From: Palsa-504 sp963787645
GTDB taxonomy: Bacteria; Actinomycetota; Actinomycetes; Streptosporangiales; Streptosporangiaceae
DNA: 64,000 bases
Assembly: GCA_963787645.1 (NCBI GenBank)
Contig: CAWBDS010000012.1
Coordinates: 186,001 to 250,000 of the forward strand
Direction: 5' to 3'
Shown: piece after piece, positions 8,480-16,410 of the stretch
Layout of the letters: each line of letters opens with the position of its first letter
Numbering within the stretch: position 1 is the stretch's first letter
Position numbers and translations under genes: made by a program
The notes under the pieces: generated by a model
Told to the model about the DNA's origin: nothing
The model's input: only the letters and a program-made list of their open reading frames with translations
Database searches by the model: none

Positions 8480-9343
8480 GTGACAGGACGGGTTTCGGGC
8501 AAGGTCGCGGTCATCACCGGCGCCGCGAGCGGGCTGGGCGAGGCCACTGCCCGGCTGATGCACGCCGAGGGCGCCAGCGTGGTCCTCACCGACATCCAGG
8601 ACGACCGGGGTCAGCGGGTCGCCGCCGAACTCGGCGACCGGGCCCGCTACCTGCACTGCGACGTGAGCGCCGAAGCGGACGTCGCGGACGCTGTGGACAC
8701 CGCGGTGCGCGAGTTCGGCCGGCTGGACTGCATGTTCAACAACGCCGGGATCATCGGCGCGCACGGCGGAATCGACGAGATCCCGCTCGAGGAGTACGAG
8801 TTCACCATGGCCGTGCTGCTCCGGTCGGTGTTTCTCGGCCTGAAGCACGCGGCCCGCGTCATGAAGCCGCAGCACAGCGGGGTGATCCTGAACACCACCA
8901 GCATCGGCGGCCTGCAGGGCGGCCTCGGCCCGCACGTCTACGGCGCGGCCAAGGGCGCGGTCGTGGCGCTGACCAAGAACGTCGCCGCCGAACTCGGCGC
9001 CTGGTCGATCCGGGTGAACGCGATCGCCCCGGGCAAGATCCTGACGCCGATGAACGCGGCCACCATCGTCGGCGACCCCGACGCCATGGACGAGGCCCGG
9101 GAGGCGTTCGCGACCCGGACCCCGTTGCGCGGCCGGATCGGCGTGGCCGACGATATCGCGCACGCCGCCTTGTGGCTGGCCAGCGACGACGCCGGCTTCG
9201 TCAGCGGGCACGTCCTGGTCGTCGACGGCGGGTTGACCACCGGATCCAGGGAGAACGTCGCCCCCGGCGAGCACGGCCGCTGGGCGAACCGGCGCGACCT
9301 GGTCCGCGAGGCCGGACACAGCGGCCTCCCGGCTGACCTATGA
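8480..9343 (+). CDS. Short-chain dehydrogenase/reductase
   Basis: A classical SDR of 287 residues. It has the NAD(P) motif VITGAASGLGEATARLM near the start, the NNAGIIG motif, and the catalytic Ser and Tyr-x-x-x-Lys in NTTSIGGLQ and VYGAAKGAVV. Asp after the second strand (VVLTDIQD) favours NAD over NADP. GTG 8480 follows GGAGGGG at a good distance; a start further upstream has no ribosome site. The stop overlaps the next ATG (ATGA), so it begins a five-gene operon ending with a histidine phosphatase. The C-terminus is about 30 residues longer than the SDR core. Confidence 0.9.
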   Translation: MTGRVSGKVAVITGAASGLGEATARLMHAEGASVVLTDIQDDRGQRVAAELGDRARYLHCDVSAEADVADAVDTAVREFGRLDCMFNNAGIIGAHGGIDEIPLEEYEFTMAVLLRSVFLGLKHAARVMKPQHSGVILNTTSIGGLQGGLGPHVYGAAKGAVVALTKNVAAELGAWSIRVNAIAPGKILTPMNAATIVGDPDAMDEAREAFATRTPLRGRIGVADDIAHAALWLASDDAGFVSGHVLVVDGGLTTGSRENVAPGEHGRWANRRDLVREAGHSGLPADL

Positions 9344-10221
9344 ACACCGGCGCGGCCGCGCTGCCCGGGTACGCCGACCTGGGGCCGGACGACCTGATCC
9401 TCAGCCACTTCAGCCTCGGCCGGTTCCGCCCGTTCGAGGAGCGGGTGCGGGCCGCCGCCGAGGCCGGGTTCGCCGCCATGGGCCTGTACATCGGCGACTA
9501 CGAGCGGCTGCGCGCCGAGGGCGCACGAGACGCCGACCTGCGGGCGGTGCTCGACCACTACGGCCTGCGGGTGGTCGAGATCGAGGCCCTGCGCGGCTGG
9601 TCGAGCAAAACCGAGCAGGACGCCTACCGGCAGACCGAGAACCAGGTGTTCGCCATGAGCGACGCGCTCGGGCCCGGCCACCACGTCCAGGTCATCGGCC
9701 CCTACACCGGCACCCTCGACGACGCGGCCGAGGCCTTCGCCGGGGTCTGCGACCGGGCCGCGGAGCACGGCCTGGCCGCGGCCATCGAGTTCCTGCCCGA
9801 GATGTCGAACATCCCGGACGCCGCCACCGCGATGGCCATCGTGACCGCGGCCGGCCGGTCCAACGGCGGCATCTGCCTGGACTGCTGGCACCACTTCCGG
9901 GGCGCGAACGACGACGACATGCTGCGCGCGATCCCGGCCGACCGGATCTTCACCGTGCAGTTCGACGACGGGCCGCGGCAGCCGGTCGACCCGGACTACT
10001 ACACCGACTGCACCCGGTACCGCCAGGTGCCCGGTGACGGCGACTTCGACCTGGCCGGCTTCCTGCGCCTGGTGGCCGAGATGGGCGTGCGCCTGCCGCT
10101 CTCGGTCGAGGTCATGTCCGTGAGCCTGCGGGACCGTCCGGCCGGCGAGGTCGCCCGCCGGCTGGCCGGCGCCACCGCGCGCGGTGGTCGCGGCCGCGGC
10201 AACCTGAGGAGGTGGCGGTGA
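9340..10221 (+). CDS. Sugar phosphate isomerase/epimerase-type TIM barrel
   Basis: A 293-residue xylose-isomerase-like (AP endonuclease 2 fold) protein. The putative metal ligands of the family are in AAIEFLPEMSN (Glu), CLDCWHHFRG (Asp, His), FTVQFDDGPR and LSVEVMS (Glu). Its last ~15 residues are Arg/Gly-rich. It overlaps the SDR stop by ATGA and is itself overlapped by the SnoaL-like gene. Together with the SDR this suggests inositol- or sugar-like polyol chemistry, although such barrels are also used in aromatic pathways. Confidence 0.85.
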   Translation: MNTGAAALPGYADLGPDDLILSHFSLGRFRPFEERVRAAAEAGFAAMGLYIGDYERLRAEGARDADLRAVLDHYGLRVVEIEALRGWSSKTEQDAYRQTENQVFAMSDALGPGHHVQVIGPYTGTLDDAAEAFAGVCDRAAEHGLAAAIEFLPEMSNIPDAATAMAIVTAAGRSNGGICLDCWHHFRGANDDDMLRAIPADRIFTVQFDDGPRQPVDPDYYTDCTRYRQVPGDGDFDLAGFLRLVAEMGVRLPLSVEVMSVSLRDRPAGEVARRLAGATARGGRGRGNLRRWR

Positions 10222-10655
10222 GCGTAGCAGACGAGCTGGCCATCAGGGCGCTGGTCGCCCGGTACGCCGACGCGGTGTGCCGCCGTGACCCGGACGCGTG
10301 GGCGGCGACCTGGGCGCCGGACTGCCGGTGGGATCTCGGCGGCGGCCGGGTGACCTCTGGCCGCGCTGAAACCCTCAATTTGTACCGAACGGCCGTGGCT
10401 AAATACGACTGGGTCGGGCAGGTGGTGACTTCCGGGGTGGTCGAGGTCGATGGTGACAGCGCCCACGGCTGGTGGTATCTGATCGAGTTCAACCACCGCG
10501 CGCAGGGCGACGCCACTATGCACCTGGGGCACTACGACGACGAGTACGTGCGCACCCCGGACGGGTGGCTGTTCGCGTCCCGGGCCATGCACATGATCTA
10601 CCGCGGCGCCATGGACCGGGGCACGGTGATCCCGCTCCCGCCCCGCGGGCCGTAG
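10218..10655 (+). CDS. SnoaL/NTF2-like small protein
   Basis: A 145-residue protein of the NTF2/SnoaL fold, recognisable by the opening helices ELAIRALVARYADAVCRRDP and the end of the cone-shaped sheet in YDDEYVRTPDGWLFASRAMH. Members of this fold serve as ketosteroid-isomerase-like catalysts, dehydratases or hydroxylase helpers. GTG 10218 is used because GAGGAGG ends a few bases before it and because it forms a GTGA overlap with the previous gene. GTG 10212 is too close to the ribosome site. Confidence 0.82.
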   Translation: MSVADELAIRALVARYADAVCRRDPDAWAATWAPDCRWDLGGGRVTSGRAETLNLYRTAVAKYDWVGQVVTSGVVEVDGDSAHGWWYLIEFNHRAQGDATMHLGHYDDEYVRTPDGWLFASRAMHMIYRGAMDRGTVIPLPPRGP

Positions 10656-10664
10656 GCTGCGCTC

Positions 10665-11474
10665 GTGCCCGAACCGCCGCTGATCCTGGTCACCAACGAC
10701 GACGGGGTGGACTCACCCGGGCTGCACGCGGCCGCCGAGGCCGTCGCGAACCTGGGCGACCTGCTCCTGGTCGCGCCGGCCACCCAGCAGACCGCGATGA
10801 GCCGGGCCTTCGTGACCGACGTCGGAGCCGGCGTCGTGCAGCGCGTCACGATCGAGGTCGCCGGGCGCGCCGTGCCCGGCTACGCCGTCTCCGGGTCGCC
10901 GGTGATGGCCGTCACGCACGCGGTGCTCGAACTGGCCGGACGGCCCATCGGGCTGTGCGTCAGCGGGATCAACTACGGCGAGAACATCGGCGGCGCCATC
11001 GGCGTGAGCGGGACCGTCGGGGCCGCGTTCGAGGCCGACGCGCACGGCATCCCGAGCATCGCCGCGGCGATCACCGCGCAGGTCAGCGAGTGGCGGACGT
11101 TCGGCGCCCTGGACTGGACCGCCGCCCGGCACTTCACCCGGCTGCTGGCCAGGCAGGTCCTCGACCAGGGCATGCCGGAGGGCGTGTCGGTGCTCAACCT
11201 CAACGTGCCGCGCGGCGCCACGACCCGTACCGAGCTGCGCCGGACGGTACAGAGCCAGCAGCCCTACTACGTGCGCCGGGCCCCCAAAGCGGCCCGGCCG
11301 CTAGACCAGCCGTTCCAGTTCCCGGTCGAGGTCGTCGTCGACCGGGACTGCCTGGAGCCCGGGACCGACATCCACGCCATCGTCTGCGATCAGGTGGCCT
11401 CGGTCACCCCGCTGACCTGGCAGCTGACCGCGCGCACCGACTGGATGCCGCCCGCCGGCCCGGGGGAGTCCTGA
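10665..11474 (+). CDS. surE: 5'/3'-nucleotidase SurE
   Basis: A 269-residue SurE-type survival phosphatase that removes phosphate from nucleotides and is metal dependent. The signature LVTNDDGVDSPG with the paired metal-binding Asp (residues 12-13), the phosphate-binding SGSPVMAV and the SGINYGENIG segment are all present. The length is normal. It starts with GTG 9 bases after the SnoaL-like gene and ends 1 base before the next gene, so it belongs to the operon begun by the SDR. Its presence in a catabolic operon rather than a stress locus suggests dephosphorylation of a pathway intermediate. Confidence 0.92.
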   Translation: MPEPPLILVTNDDGVDSPGLHAAAEAVANLGDLLLVAPATQQTAMSRAFVTDVGAGVVQRVTIEVAGRAVPGYAVSGSPVMAVTHAVLELAGRPIGLCVSGINYGENIGGAIGVSGTVGAAFEADAHGIPSIAAAITAQVSEWRTFGALDWTAARHFTRLLARQVLDQGMPEGVSVLNLNVPRGATTRTELRRTVQSQQPYYVRRAPKAARPLDQPFQFPVEVVVDRDCLEPGTDIHAIVCDQVASVTPLTWQLTARTDWMPPAGPGES

Positions 11475-11475
11475 C

Positions 11476-12126
11476 GTGGGAGTCCTGCTGCTGCTCCGGC
11501 ATGGCCAGGGCTCGATGGGCACGGCCGACTACGACCGGCTCTCCGAGCTCGGCTACGTGCAGGCCCGGGCGGCCGGGGGTCGCCTGGCCAGCGCCGAGCT
11601 GACCATCGGCCAGGTCTGGTCGGGCGGCCTGGCCCGCCAGCTGGAGACCGCCCGCCTGGTCCTGGCCGAGCTGGGCCGCGCGCCGGACGACCTGCGCACC
11701 GATGCCCGGCTGGACGAGTACGACCCCGCCGGGATCCTGGGCGCGAGCGATCCCTTCGCCTCGGCCACCACGCCGGCGTCCCGGCGCGCCGTGCAGGAGG
11801 CGCTGGACGAGGCGCTCAGCCGCTGGATCCAGGGCGGCACCGCCTACCCGGAGCCGCACGCCGCGTTCACCACCCGGGTCGAAGCGGCCGTCGCGGAATT
11901 GACTGCCCTGCCGGGCACCACGCTGGCCGTCACCTCGGCCGGGGTGATCGCGGTGGCCTGCGCCCAGCTCACCGGCCTGCCCGCCGACCGGTGGCCGACC
12001 CTGGCCCGGGTGATGGTGAACGCCAGCGTCACCAAGCTCATCACCGGCTCGACCGGCACCAACCTGCTGACCTTCAACGACCACGCGCACCTGGAGAGCG
12101 ACCGCTCCCTGATCACCTACCGCTAG
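11476..12126 (+). CDS. Histidine phosphatase family protein
   Basis: A 216-residue phosphoglycerate-mutase-like phosphatase. The catalytic Arg-His-Gly is at residues 8-10 (LLLLRHGQGSMG), and the second half contains TTLAVTSAGVIAVAC. The usual His of the second HG pair appears replaced by Ser in that segment (TSAG where HGG is common), so activity could be reduced or altered. It begins with GTG 1 base after the surE stop and is the last gene of that operon. The stop codon lies inside the first unit of a tandem repeat. Confidence 0.82.
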   Translation: MGVLLLLRHGQGSMGTADYDRLSELGYVQARAAGGRLASAELTIGQVWSGGLARQLETARLVLAELGRAPDDLRTDARLDEYDPAGILGASDPFASATTPASRRAVQEALDEALSRWIQGGTAYPEPHAAFTTRVEAAVAELTALPGTTLAVTSAGVIAVACAQLTGLPADRWPTLARVMVNASVTKLITGSTGTNLLTFNDHAHLESDRSLITYR

Positions 12127-12205
12127 CTCGCTTCCCCGCCAGCCACCTACCGCTAGCTCGCTTTCCCCGCCAGCCACCTACCGCTAGCTCGCTTTCCCCG
12201 CCAGC
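12114..12205. repeat. 31-bp tandem repeat, three copies, spanning a stop codon
   Basis: Three nearly identical units, 12114-12143 (one T shorter), 12144-12174 and 12175-12205, each contain CACCTACCGCTAGCTCGC followed by a TTCCCCGCCAGC tail. The first unit contains the final codons and TAG of the histidine phosphatase gene, so the gene end itself has been copied in tandem. Confidence 0.9.
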
Positions 12206-12996
12206 CAGCGTCCCACAAGTCCCATCCGCCCCGCAGCCTCCACAGCCCCGCCCAGCCGTCCGCAGGCCATCGCCCCAACGACACCGATGGCACATGGGTG
12301 TGTTTCTCTCGGCAGGAGCCAGCCGGTGGTCTGACCTCAACAGCGTCGTTGTGGCACGGGTGTGGCTCTTCTGGAGTGAGTGGGGCGCCATCGGCGGCGC
12401 GGGGCATGATGTCCGGTCGCGCATAGCGTCTGCGCGCGTCCCACCTCACCGGTCCCGCGGTAAACACCAGCCGCTCATTCACCGCGCCGCGGATCCGCCA
12501 CCGGCCAGGACGCGCGAAACCATGATCATGGGCCGTTCCGGGCAGATAGCGCCCATTTCGACCCGCGATCATGGATCCGCCGCCCCGGGATGCGCACCGG
12601 CGGTGCTGCAGTGGCAGCCAGCCTCGCGGCATCCCGGGCGTCGAGCATGATCGTGGCCAGTTCCGGCCGCTGACTGCCCGTTTCTGGCCACGATCATGAC
12701 CAGCCGCTAGTCGGCTCAAGTCCCCAGCACGGGGCCAGGACCGGCACAGCGGGCCATCGTCCCCGCTCTGCCCGCGCCACCTCAGCCCGTCCGAGCCGGA
12801 GCCTCACTCCAAAACAGCCGCACCCTTGTGGCAACGACGTCGCTGGGTGGCTGACCGGGAGCGGATCAGGCGGGTCATAGGGGGTGGTGAGGCAGATGAG
12901 GTGCGACTGCCCTGGGCCTAGCCGACGCTGACTCCGGAAGGCGGCCACTCACCCCGAGGAAACGCACCCATGTGCCATCGGTGCCGCTCCGCTGAG
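12206..12996. other. Noncoding stretch
   Basis: About 790 bases without a convincing gene. Open frames on both strands (for example 12153-12719 on the minus strand) give Arg/Gly/Pro/His-rich products with no recognisable domain and poor codon preference. The only structure I see is the large inverted repeat at 12520-12700. It may include the terminators of the phosphatase operon and of the converging TetR gene. Confidence 0.55.
12520..12700. repeat. Inverted pair of related ~70-bp elements, each itself hairpin-forming
   Basis: Two copies of an element lie head to head around 12611. Inner ends are CCCGGGATGC (12584-12593) and its exact inverse GCATCCCGGG (12629-12638). Outer parts share ATGATC, CGGGCAG and CGATCATG blocks in mirror order. 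The right copy also has a perfect 15-base stem, CATGATCGTGGCCAG at 12646-12660 pairing with 12684-12698 over a 23-base loop. The left copy has a weaker form of the same stem. Confidence 0.75.
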
Positions 12997-13599
12997 TCAG
13001 CCGGGCGGCTTCGTCAGCCTTGCCAGGCCGTCGGCGAGCAGGGCCCGCTGCGGCAGCGTCGCCGAGCCGGCTGGCTCGACCACCGCCTGCAACGCGATGC
13101 CGAGCATCAGCGCCAGGATCTGCTGGGCCAGCCGCTCCAGCTCATGCGGTGGCCACAAGCCGGCGCGCTCGGCGCGCAGCAGCTTCTCGACCCGGGCCCG
13201 GGCCCGGCTGACGTGGCCGTCCTGGATGGCGGCGAGCTCCGGGTCGGTGACCGCCACACCCCAGAACGCCAGGATGACCCGCCAGTCGGTCAGCCGGTTC
13301 TCATCCAGCGGGAGCCACGCCTCCAGGCAGTCCCGCAGGCTGCCGCCCGCGTCGATCGCGGCCTCGAACCGGACCGTGGTCCGGCTCGCCGCCGCGCGGA
13401 ACGTGGACAGCAGCAGGTCCTGCTTGTCGGTGAAGTAGGTGCTCACGATGGCCGTGCTGGAACCGGCCGCCCCCGCGACCCGCCGGAAGGTCAGGGCGGC
13501 CACGCCCTCCCGCGCGACGAGACGTGCGGCCAGCAAGGTGACGTGCTCCCGCTGGCCCTGGCGGTCAACCTGGATGGGCATGCCGCCAGCATGCCGCAT
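12997..13599 (-). CDS. TetR-family transcriptional regulator
   Basis: A 200-residue TetR-type regulator. The DNA-binding domain is in the first ~60 residues (LLAARLVAREGVAALTFRRV, then the recognition part STAIVSTYFTDKQDLL). ATG 13599 is chosen because AGGTGA lies 7 bases upstream; ATG 13581 is an alternative. A longer reading from 13617 would run into a 40-base palindrome that is the likely operator. It faces the Rieske oxygenase operon, which it probably represses along with itself. Confidence 0.87.
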   Translation of the reverse strand: MRHAGGMPIQVDRQGQREHVTLLAARLVAREGVAALTFRRVAGAAGSSTAIVSTYFTDKQDLLLSTFRAAASRTTVRFEAAIDAGGSLRDCLEAWLPLDENRLTDWRVILAFWGVAVTDPELAAIQDGHVSRARARVEKLLRAERAGLWPPHELERLAQQILALMLGIALQAVVEPAGSATLPQRALLADGLARLTKPPG

Positions 13600-13611
13600 C
13601 GAACGTTCACC

Positions 13612-13651
13612 TGACAACTGTCAGATGACACTTGTTATCTGACAGTTGTCA
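13612..13651. promoter_or_regulatory. 40-bp palindromic operator
   Basis: A near-perfect 40-base palindrome with 14-base arms, TGACAACTGTCAGA at 13612-13625 and its exact inverse at 13638-13651. The 12-base centre is itself partly symmetric. It contains two TGACA-type half-site pairs and lies between the TetR gene and the Rieske operon, overlapping where promoters for both would be expected. Two TetR dimers could bind. Binding is inferred. Confidence 0.75.
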
Positions 13652-13698
13652 TGTCATGATGGGCGAGACCCGCCCAGCCCCCGAAGGAAGCGAACCCC

Positions 13699-14850
13699 AT
13701 GGCCTTCACTCCCGCCCGCGGCGACGCACCGGTCCGGTTCGGCCCTGGCGTGCCGCTGATCCCGGACGTCGGGACCGGGTTCCTCGACGCGAGGGTCTAC
13801 ACCGATCCCAAGCGTTACCAGCGCGAGCGGGCCGCGGTGCTCGCGCCGAGCTGGCAGGTCATCTGCCGGTCATCCGAAATCGCGAACCCCGGCGACTTCA
13901 TCACCTGGGCCGGGCAGGGCGAGACGATCGTCCTCACCCGGCGCCGCGACGGCGGCGTGAGCGGATTCCACAACGTCTGCCAGCACCGGGGCGCCCGCAT
14001 CGTGAGCGAGCCGTCCGGTTGCGCGCGCCGGTTCAGCTGCCGCTGGCACAACTGGGTATACGACCTGCAGGGCGCGGTCGTCGGCGTCCCCGACCGGGAA
14101 GACTTCGATCCGGCCGCGCTGGACGGGCTGGCCGCACCGGCCGTGGAGTGCGCTGAGTGGGGCGGCTGGGTCTGGGCCGTGCTGGCCGGGCCGGGAGCGG
14201 CGCCGCCGCTGCTCGACTGGCTCGGCCCGGAGATCATTTCCGACCTCGGCGTGTACCAGATGCAGGACATGGTGCTGGCGGACAAGCTGACCTGGGACGT
14301 GCCGGTGAACTGGAAGGTCGTCGTCGACGCCTTCAACGAGAACTACCACGCCGCCCACCTGCACGCCAAGAACACCACCCCGCAGGACGTCAAGGACGGC
14401 CGGTTCAGCACCTACTTCGTGTTCGACCGCCACGCCATGATGGTCATCCCGTACAAGGGCGTGCTCGCCCGGCTGCGCGAGACCCTGGACCATCAAGGCA
14501 CCGCGATCTGCCACTACACCGTCTTCCCGACCTCGGTGTTTAACTGCAACCCCACGCACATCCAGCTGTTCCGCGCGGTGCCGCTGGCGGTGAACCGCAC
14601 CCGGTTCGAGACCTGGGAACTGCAGTACCCCGGCGACGACCCGGATTACCGGGACGCGGTCAACGAGCACTGGCGGCGGTTGCAGGGGGTCGTCGCCGAA
14701 GACGTCGAGATCTGGGACGAGGTCGCCGCCACCCGCGACTCGTCCGCGTACCGCCGCAACATCCTGAACAACCGCGAGTGCAAGATCACCGCCTTCCACC
14801 AAGCCATCCAGGCCCTGCTCGACCAGGCCAGCGCCGGCGGCCGCTCGTGA
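13699..14850 (+). CDS. Rieske non-heme iron oxygenase, alpha subunit
   Basis: A 383-residue ring-hydroxylating or demethylating oxygenase subunit. The Rieske 2Fe-2S ligands are Cys94-x-His96 (HNVCQHRGAR) and Cys114-x2-His117 (FSCRWHNW). The mononuclear iron histidines are His217 and His222 in FNENYHAAHLHAKN. GAAGGAAG precedes the ATG. No beta subunit, ferredoxin or reductase lies beside it. It is closely similar along its whole length to the gene at 59701, with the Rieske ligands at identical residue numbers. It begins an operon with an enoyl-CoA hydratase and SDR and is probably controlled by the TetR gene opposite. Confidence 0.93.
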   Translation: MAFTPARGDAPVRFGPGVPLIPDVGTGFLDARVYTDPKRYQRERAAVLAPSWQVICRSSEIANPGDFITWAGQGETIVLTRRRDGGVSGFHNVCQHRGARIVSEPSGCARRFSCRWHNWVYDLQGAVVGVPDREDFDPAALDGLAAPAVECAEWGGWVWAVLAGPGAAPPLLDWLGPEIISDLGVYQMQDMVLADKLTWDVPVNWKVVVDAFNENYHAAHLHAKNTTPQDVKDGRFSTYFVFDRHAMMVIPYKGVLARLRETLDHQGTAICHYTVFPTSVFNCNPTHIQLFRAVPLAVNRTRFETWELQYPGDDPDYRDAVNEHWRRLQGVVAEDVEIWDEVAATRDSSAYRRNILNNRECKITAFHQAIQALLDQASAGGRS

Positions 14851-15599
14851 CCCCGGCCGGCCTGGAGTCCGTCCGCGTCGCCCTGGACCCGCCGGTGGCC
14901 ACGATCACGCTCGACCGGCCGCAGGCGCTCAACGCCATCACCCCGCAGATGCTGGCCGAGCTCGCCACCGCGTTCGAGTGGGCCGGCCGCGAGGGCGCGG
15001 TGGTCGTGCTGACCGGGGCCGGACGCGCGTTCAGCGCGGGGGTCGACCTGAAGGCACTCGGTGACCGCCGGCTCGACGGCGGGATGGTGGGCGACCTGCT
15101 CGACCGGCCGGCCCGCCGGGTGATCGACCTGATCCGCGGCCTCGACGCGGTCGTCATCGCGAAGATCAACGGCCACTGCTTCACCGGCGCCCTCGAGCTC
15201 GCGCTCGCCTGCGACATCGTGCTCGCCGCCGACGAAGCGGTCCTCGGCGATACCCACGCCAAGTGGGGCCTGCGGCCGACCTGGGGCATGAGCCAGCGGC
15301 TGCCCTGGCTGGTGGGCGCGGCCCGGGCCCGCTATCTGTCCTACACCGCGGTCACCTTCACCGGACGGCAGGCGGCCGACTGGGGACTGGTCGCCCGGGC
15401 CTGCCCGCGTGCCGAACTGGACATCATGACGGACGAGGTTGCCGCTAACGTGGCGGCCAACAGCCGGGGCTCGCTGGCCGCCTACAAGGACCTCTACCGG
15501 GCCGCCGAGCGACTGGCGCTGCCCGACGGGCTCGCCTACGAGGCCGCGACCGGCTACCCGATCGACGACACCGAAGCCCGGATTGCCCAGTTCCGCTGA
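14847..15599 (+). CDS. Enoyl-CoA hydratase/isomerase family protein
   Basis: A 250-residue crotonase-fold protein. The oxyanion-hole segments are seen in GRAFSAGVDLKALG and NGHCFTGALELALACDIVLA. The two catalytic Glu of classical hydratases are not evident (the second region reads HAKWGLRPTWGMSQRL), so isomerase, hydrolase or another crotonase activity is possible. The GTG start overlaps the Rieske gene stop (GTGA), giving translational coupling. Its partnership with a Rieske oxygenase suggests the product enters CoA-thioester breakdown. Confidence 0.88.
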   Translation: MTPAGLESVRVALDPPVATITLDRPQALNAITPQMLAELATAFEWAGREGAVVVLTGAGRAFSAGVDLKALGDRRLDGGMVGDLLDRPARRVIDLIRGLDAVVIAKINGHCFTGALELALACDIVLAADEAVLGDTHAKWGLRPTWGMSQRLPWLVGAARARYLSYTAVTFTGRQAADWGLVARACPRAELDIMTDEVAANVAANSRGSLAAYKDLYRAAERLALPDGLAYEAATGYPIDDTEARIAQFR

Positions 15600-15620
15600 C
15601 CAGCGGATTAGCCTGCCACC

Positions 15621-16376
15621 ATGGACCTGACCGGACGCAAGGTACTGATCACCGGAGCGAACCGCGGGGTCGGTTCCGCCTTCGTCAGCGCCGCGCTGGA
15701 CCGGCACGCGGCCACCGTCGTCGCCGCCGCGCGCGACCCCGCCTCACTAAGCGGCGTCACCGAGACAGGACACGTCGTCCCGGGCCGGCTCGACGTCACC
15801 GACCAGGCCCAGGTCGCCGCGGTGGCCAACGAGCACCCCGACGTCGACCTGCTGGTCTGCAACGCCGGCGTCACCTGTCAGCGCCCCCTGCTCAGTGACG
15901 TCACGGAGGAGGCGCTCCGCGAGGTCATGGAGGTCAACTTCTTCGGCCCGCTCGGCCTGGCCCGGGCCTTCGCGTCCAGCCTGCGCCGCCCCGGCTCCGG
16001 CGTCATCTTCGTCCTGTCGGTCAGCGCGGTAGCCCTGTCGCGCAGCGCCCCGGTCTACAGCGCCAGCAAGGCCGCCTGCCTGATGCTCGCCTTGGACCTG
16101 CGCGAGGAACTGCGCGACAGCGGGGGCACGGTGACCGTCGTGCTGCCCGGGTTCATCGACACCGACATGGGCGCCGCGTTCGGCGGCACCGCCAAGGCCA
16201 CCCCGGCCCAGATCGCCGCGCTCAGTCTGGACGGCTGGCTGGACGGGCAGCACACGATCTGGCCAGACCGCTTCGCCGAACTGGTCCGCGACGCCGTCGG
16301 CGAGCCCTTCCGGTCCCTGCTGGACGAGCCCAGACAGGTGATGACCGCCGTCCACACCGCGTTCCGCGCTGGGTAG
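15621..16376 (+). CDS. Short-chain dehydrogenase/reductase
   Basis: A 251-residue SDR with the cofactor motif VLITGANRGVGSAF, CNAGVTCQR in the NNAG position and the catalytic SVSAVALSRSAPVYSASKAA (Ser, Tyr-x-x-x-Lys). The Arg-Asp pair after the second strand (AAARDPAS) suggests NADP preference. It follows the enoyl-CoA hydratase by 21 bases and is likely the third gene of the Rieske operon. The C-terminus is a little longer than the SDR core. Confidence 0.88.
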   Translation: MDLTGRKVLITGANRGVGSAFVSAALDRHAATVVAAARDPASLSGVTETGHVVPGRLDVTDQAQVAAVANEHPDVDLLVCNAGVTCQRPLLSDVTEEALREVMEVNFFGPLGLARAFASSLRRPGSGVIFVLSVSAVALSRSAPVYSASKAACLMLALDLREELRDSGGTVTVVLPGFIDTDMGAAFGGTAKATPAQIAALSLDGWLDGQHTIWPDRFAELVRDAVGEPFRSLLDEPRQVMTAVHTAFRAG

Positions 16377-16410
16377 TCAACCTTTGGCCAGCTGGTGTGT
16401 CTTATTGGAC

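Noticed and set aside
6248..9319. A minus-strand open frame of over 1000 codons.
   Set aside because: It runs opposite three well-recognised genes in phase with their codon bias. Its product is Gly/Arg/His/Val-rich with no domain. It is an artefact of high GC.
12114..12205. Possible CRISPR array.
   Set aside because: The three units are directly adjacent with no spacers, and the first is part of a gene; no cas genes are present.
12153..12719. Minus-strand open frame of 188 codons in the noncoding gap.
   Set aside because: It passes through the tandem and inverted repeats, has no ribosome site and encodes low-complexity Arg/Gly/Trp sequence.
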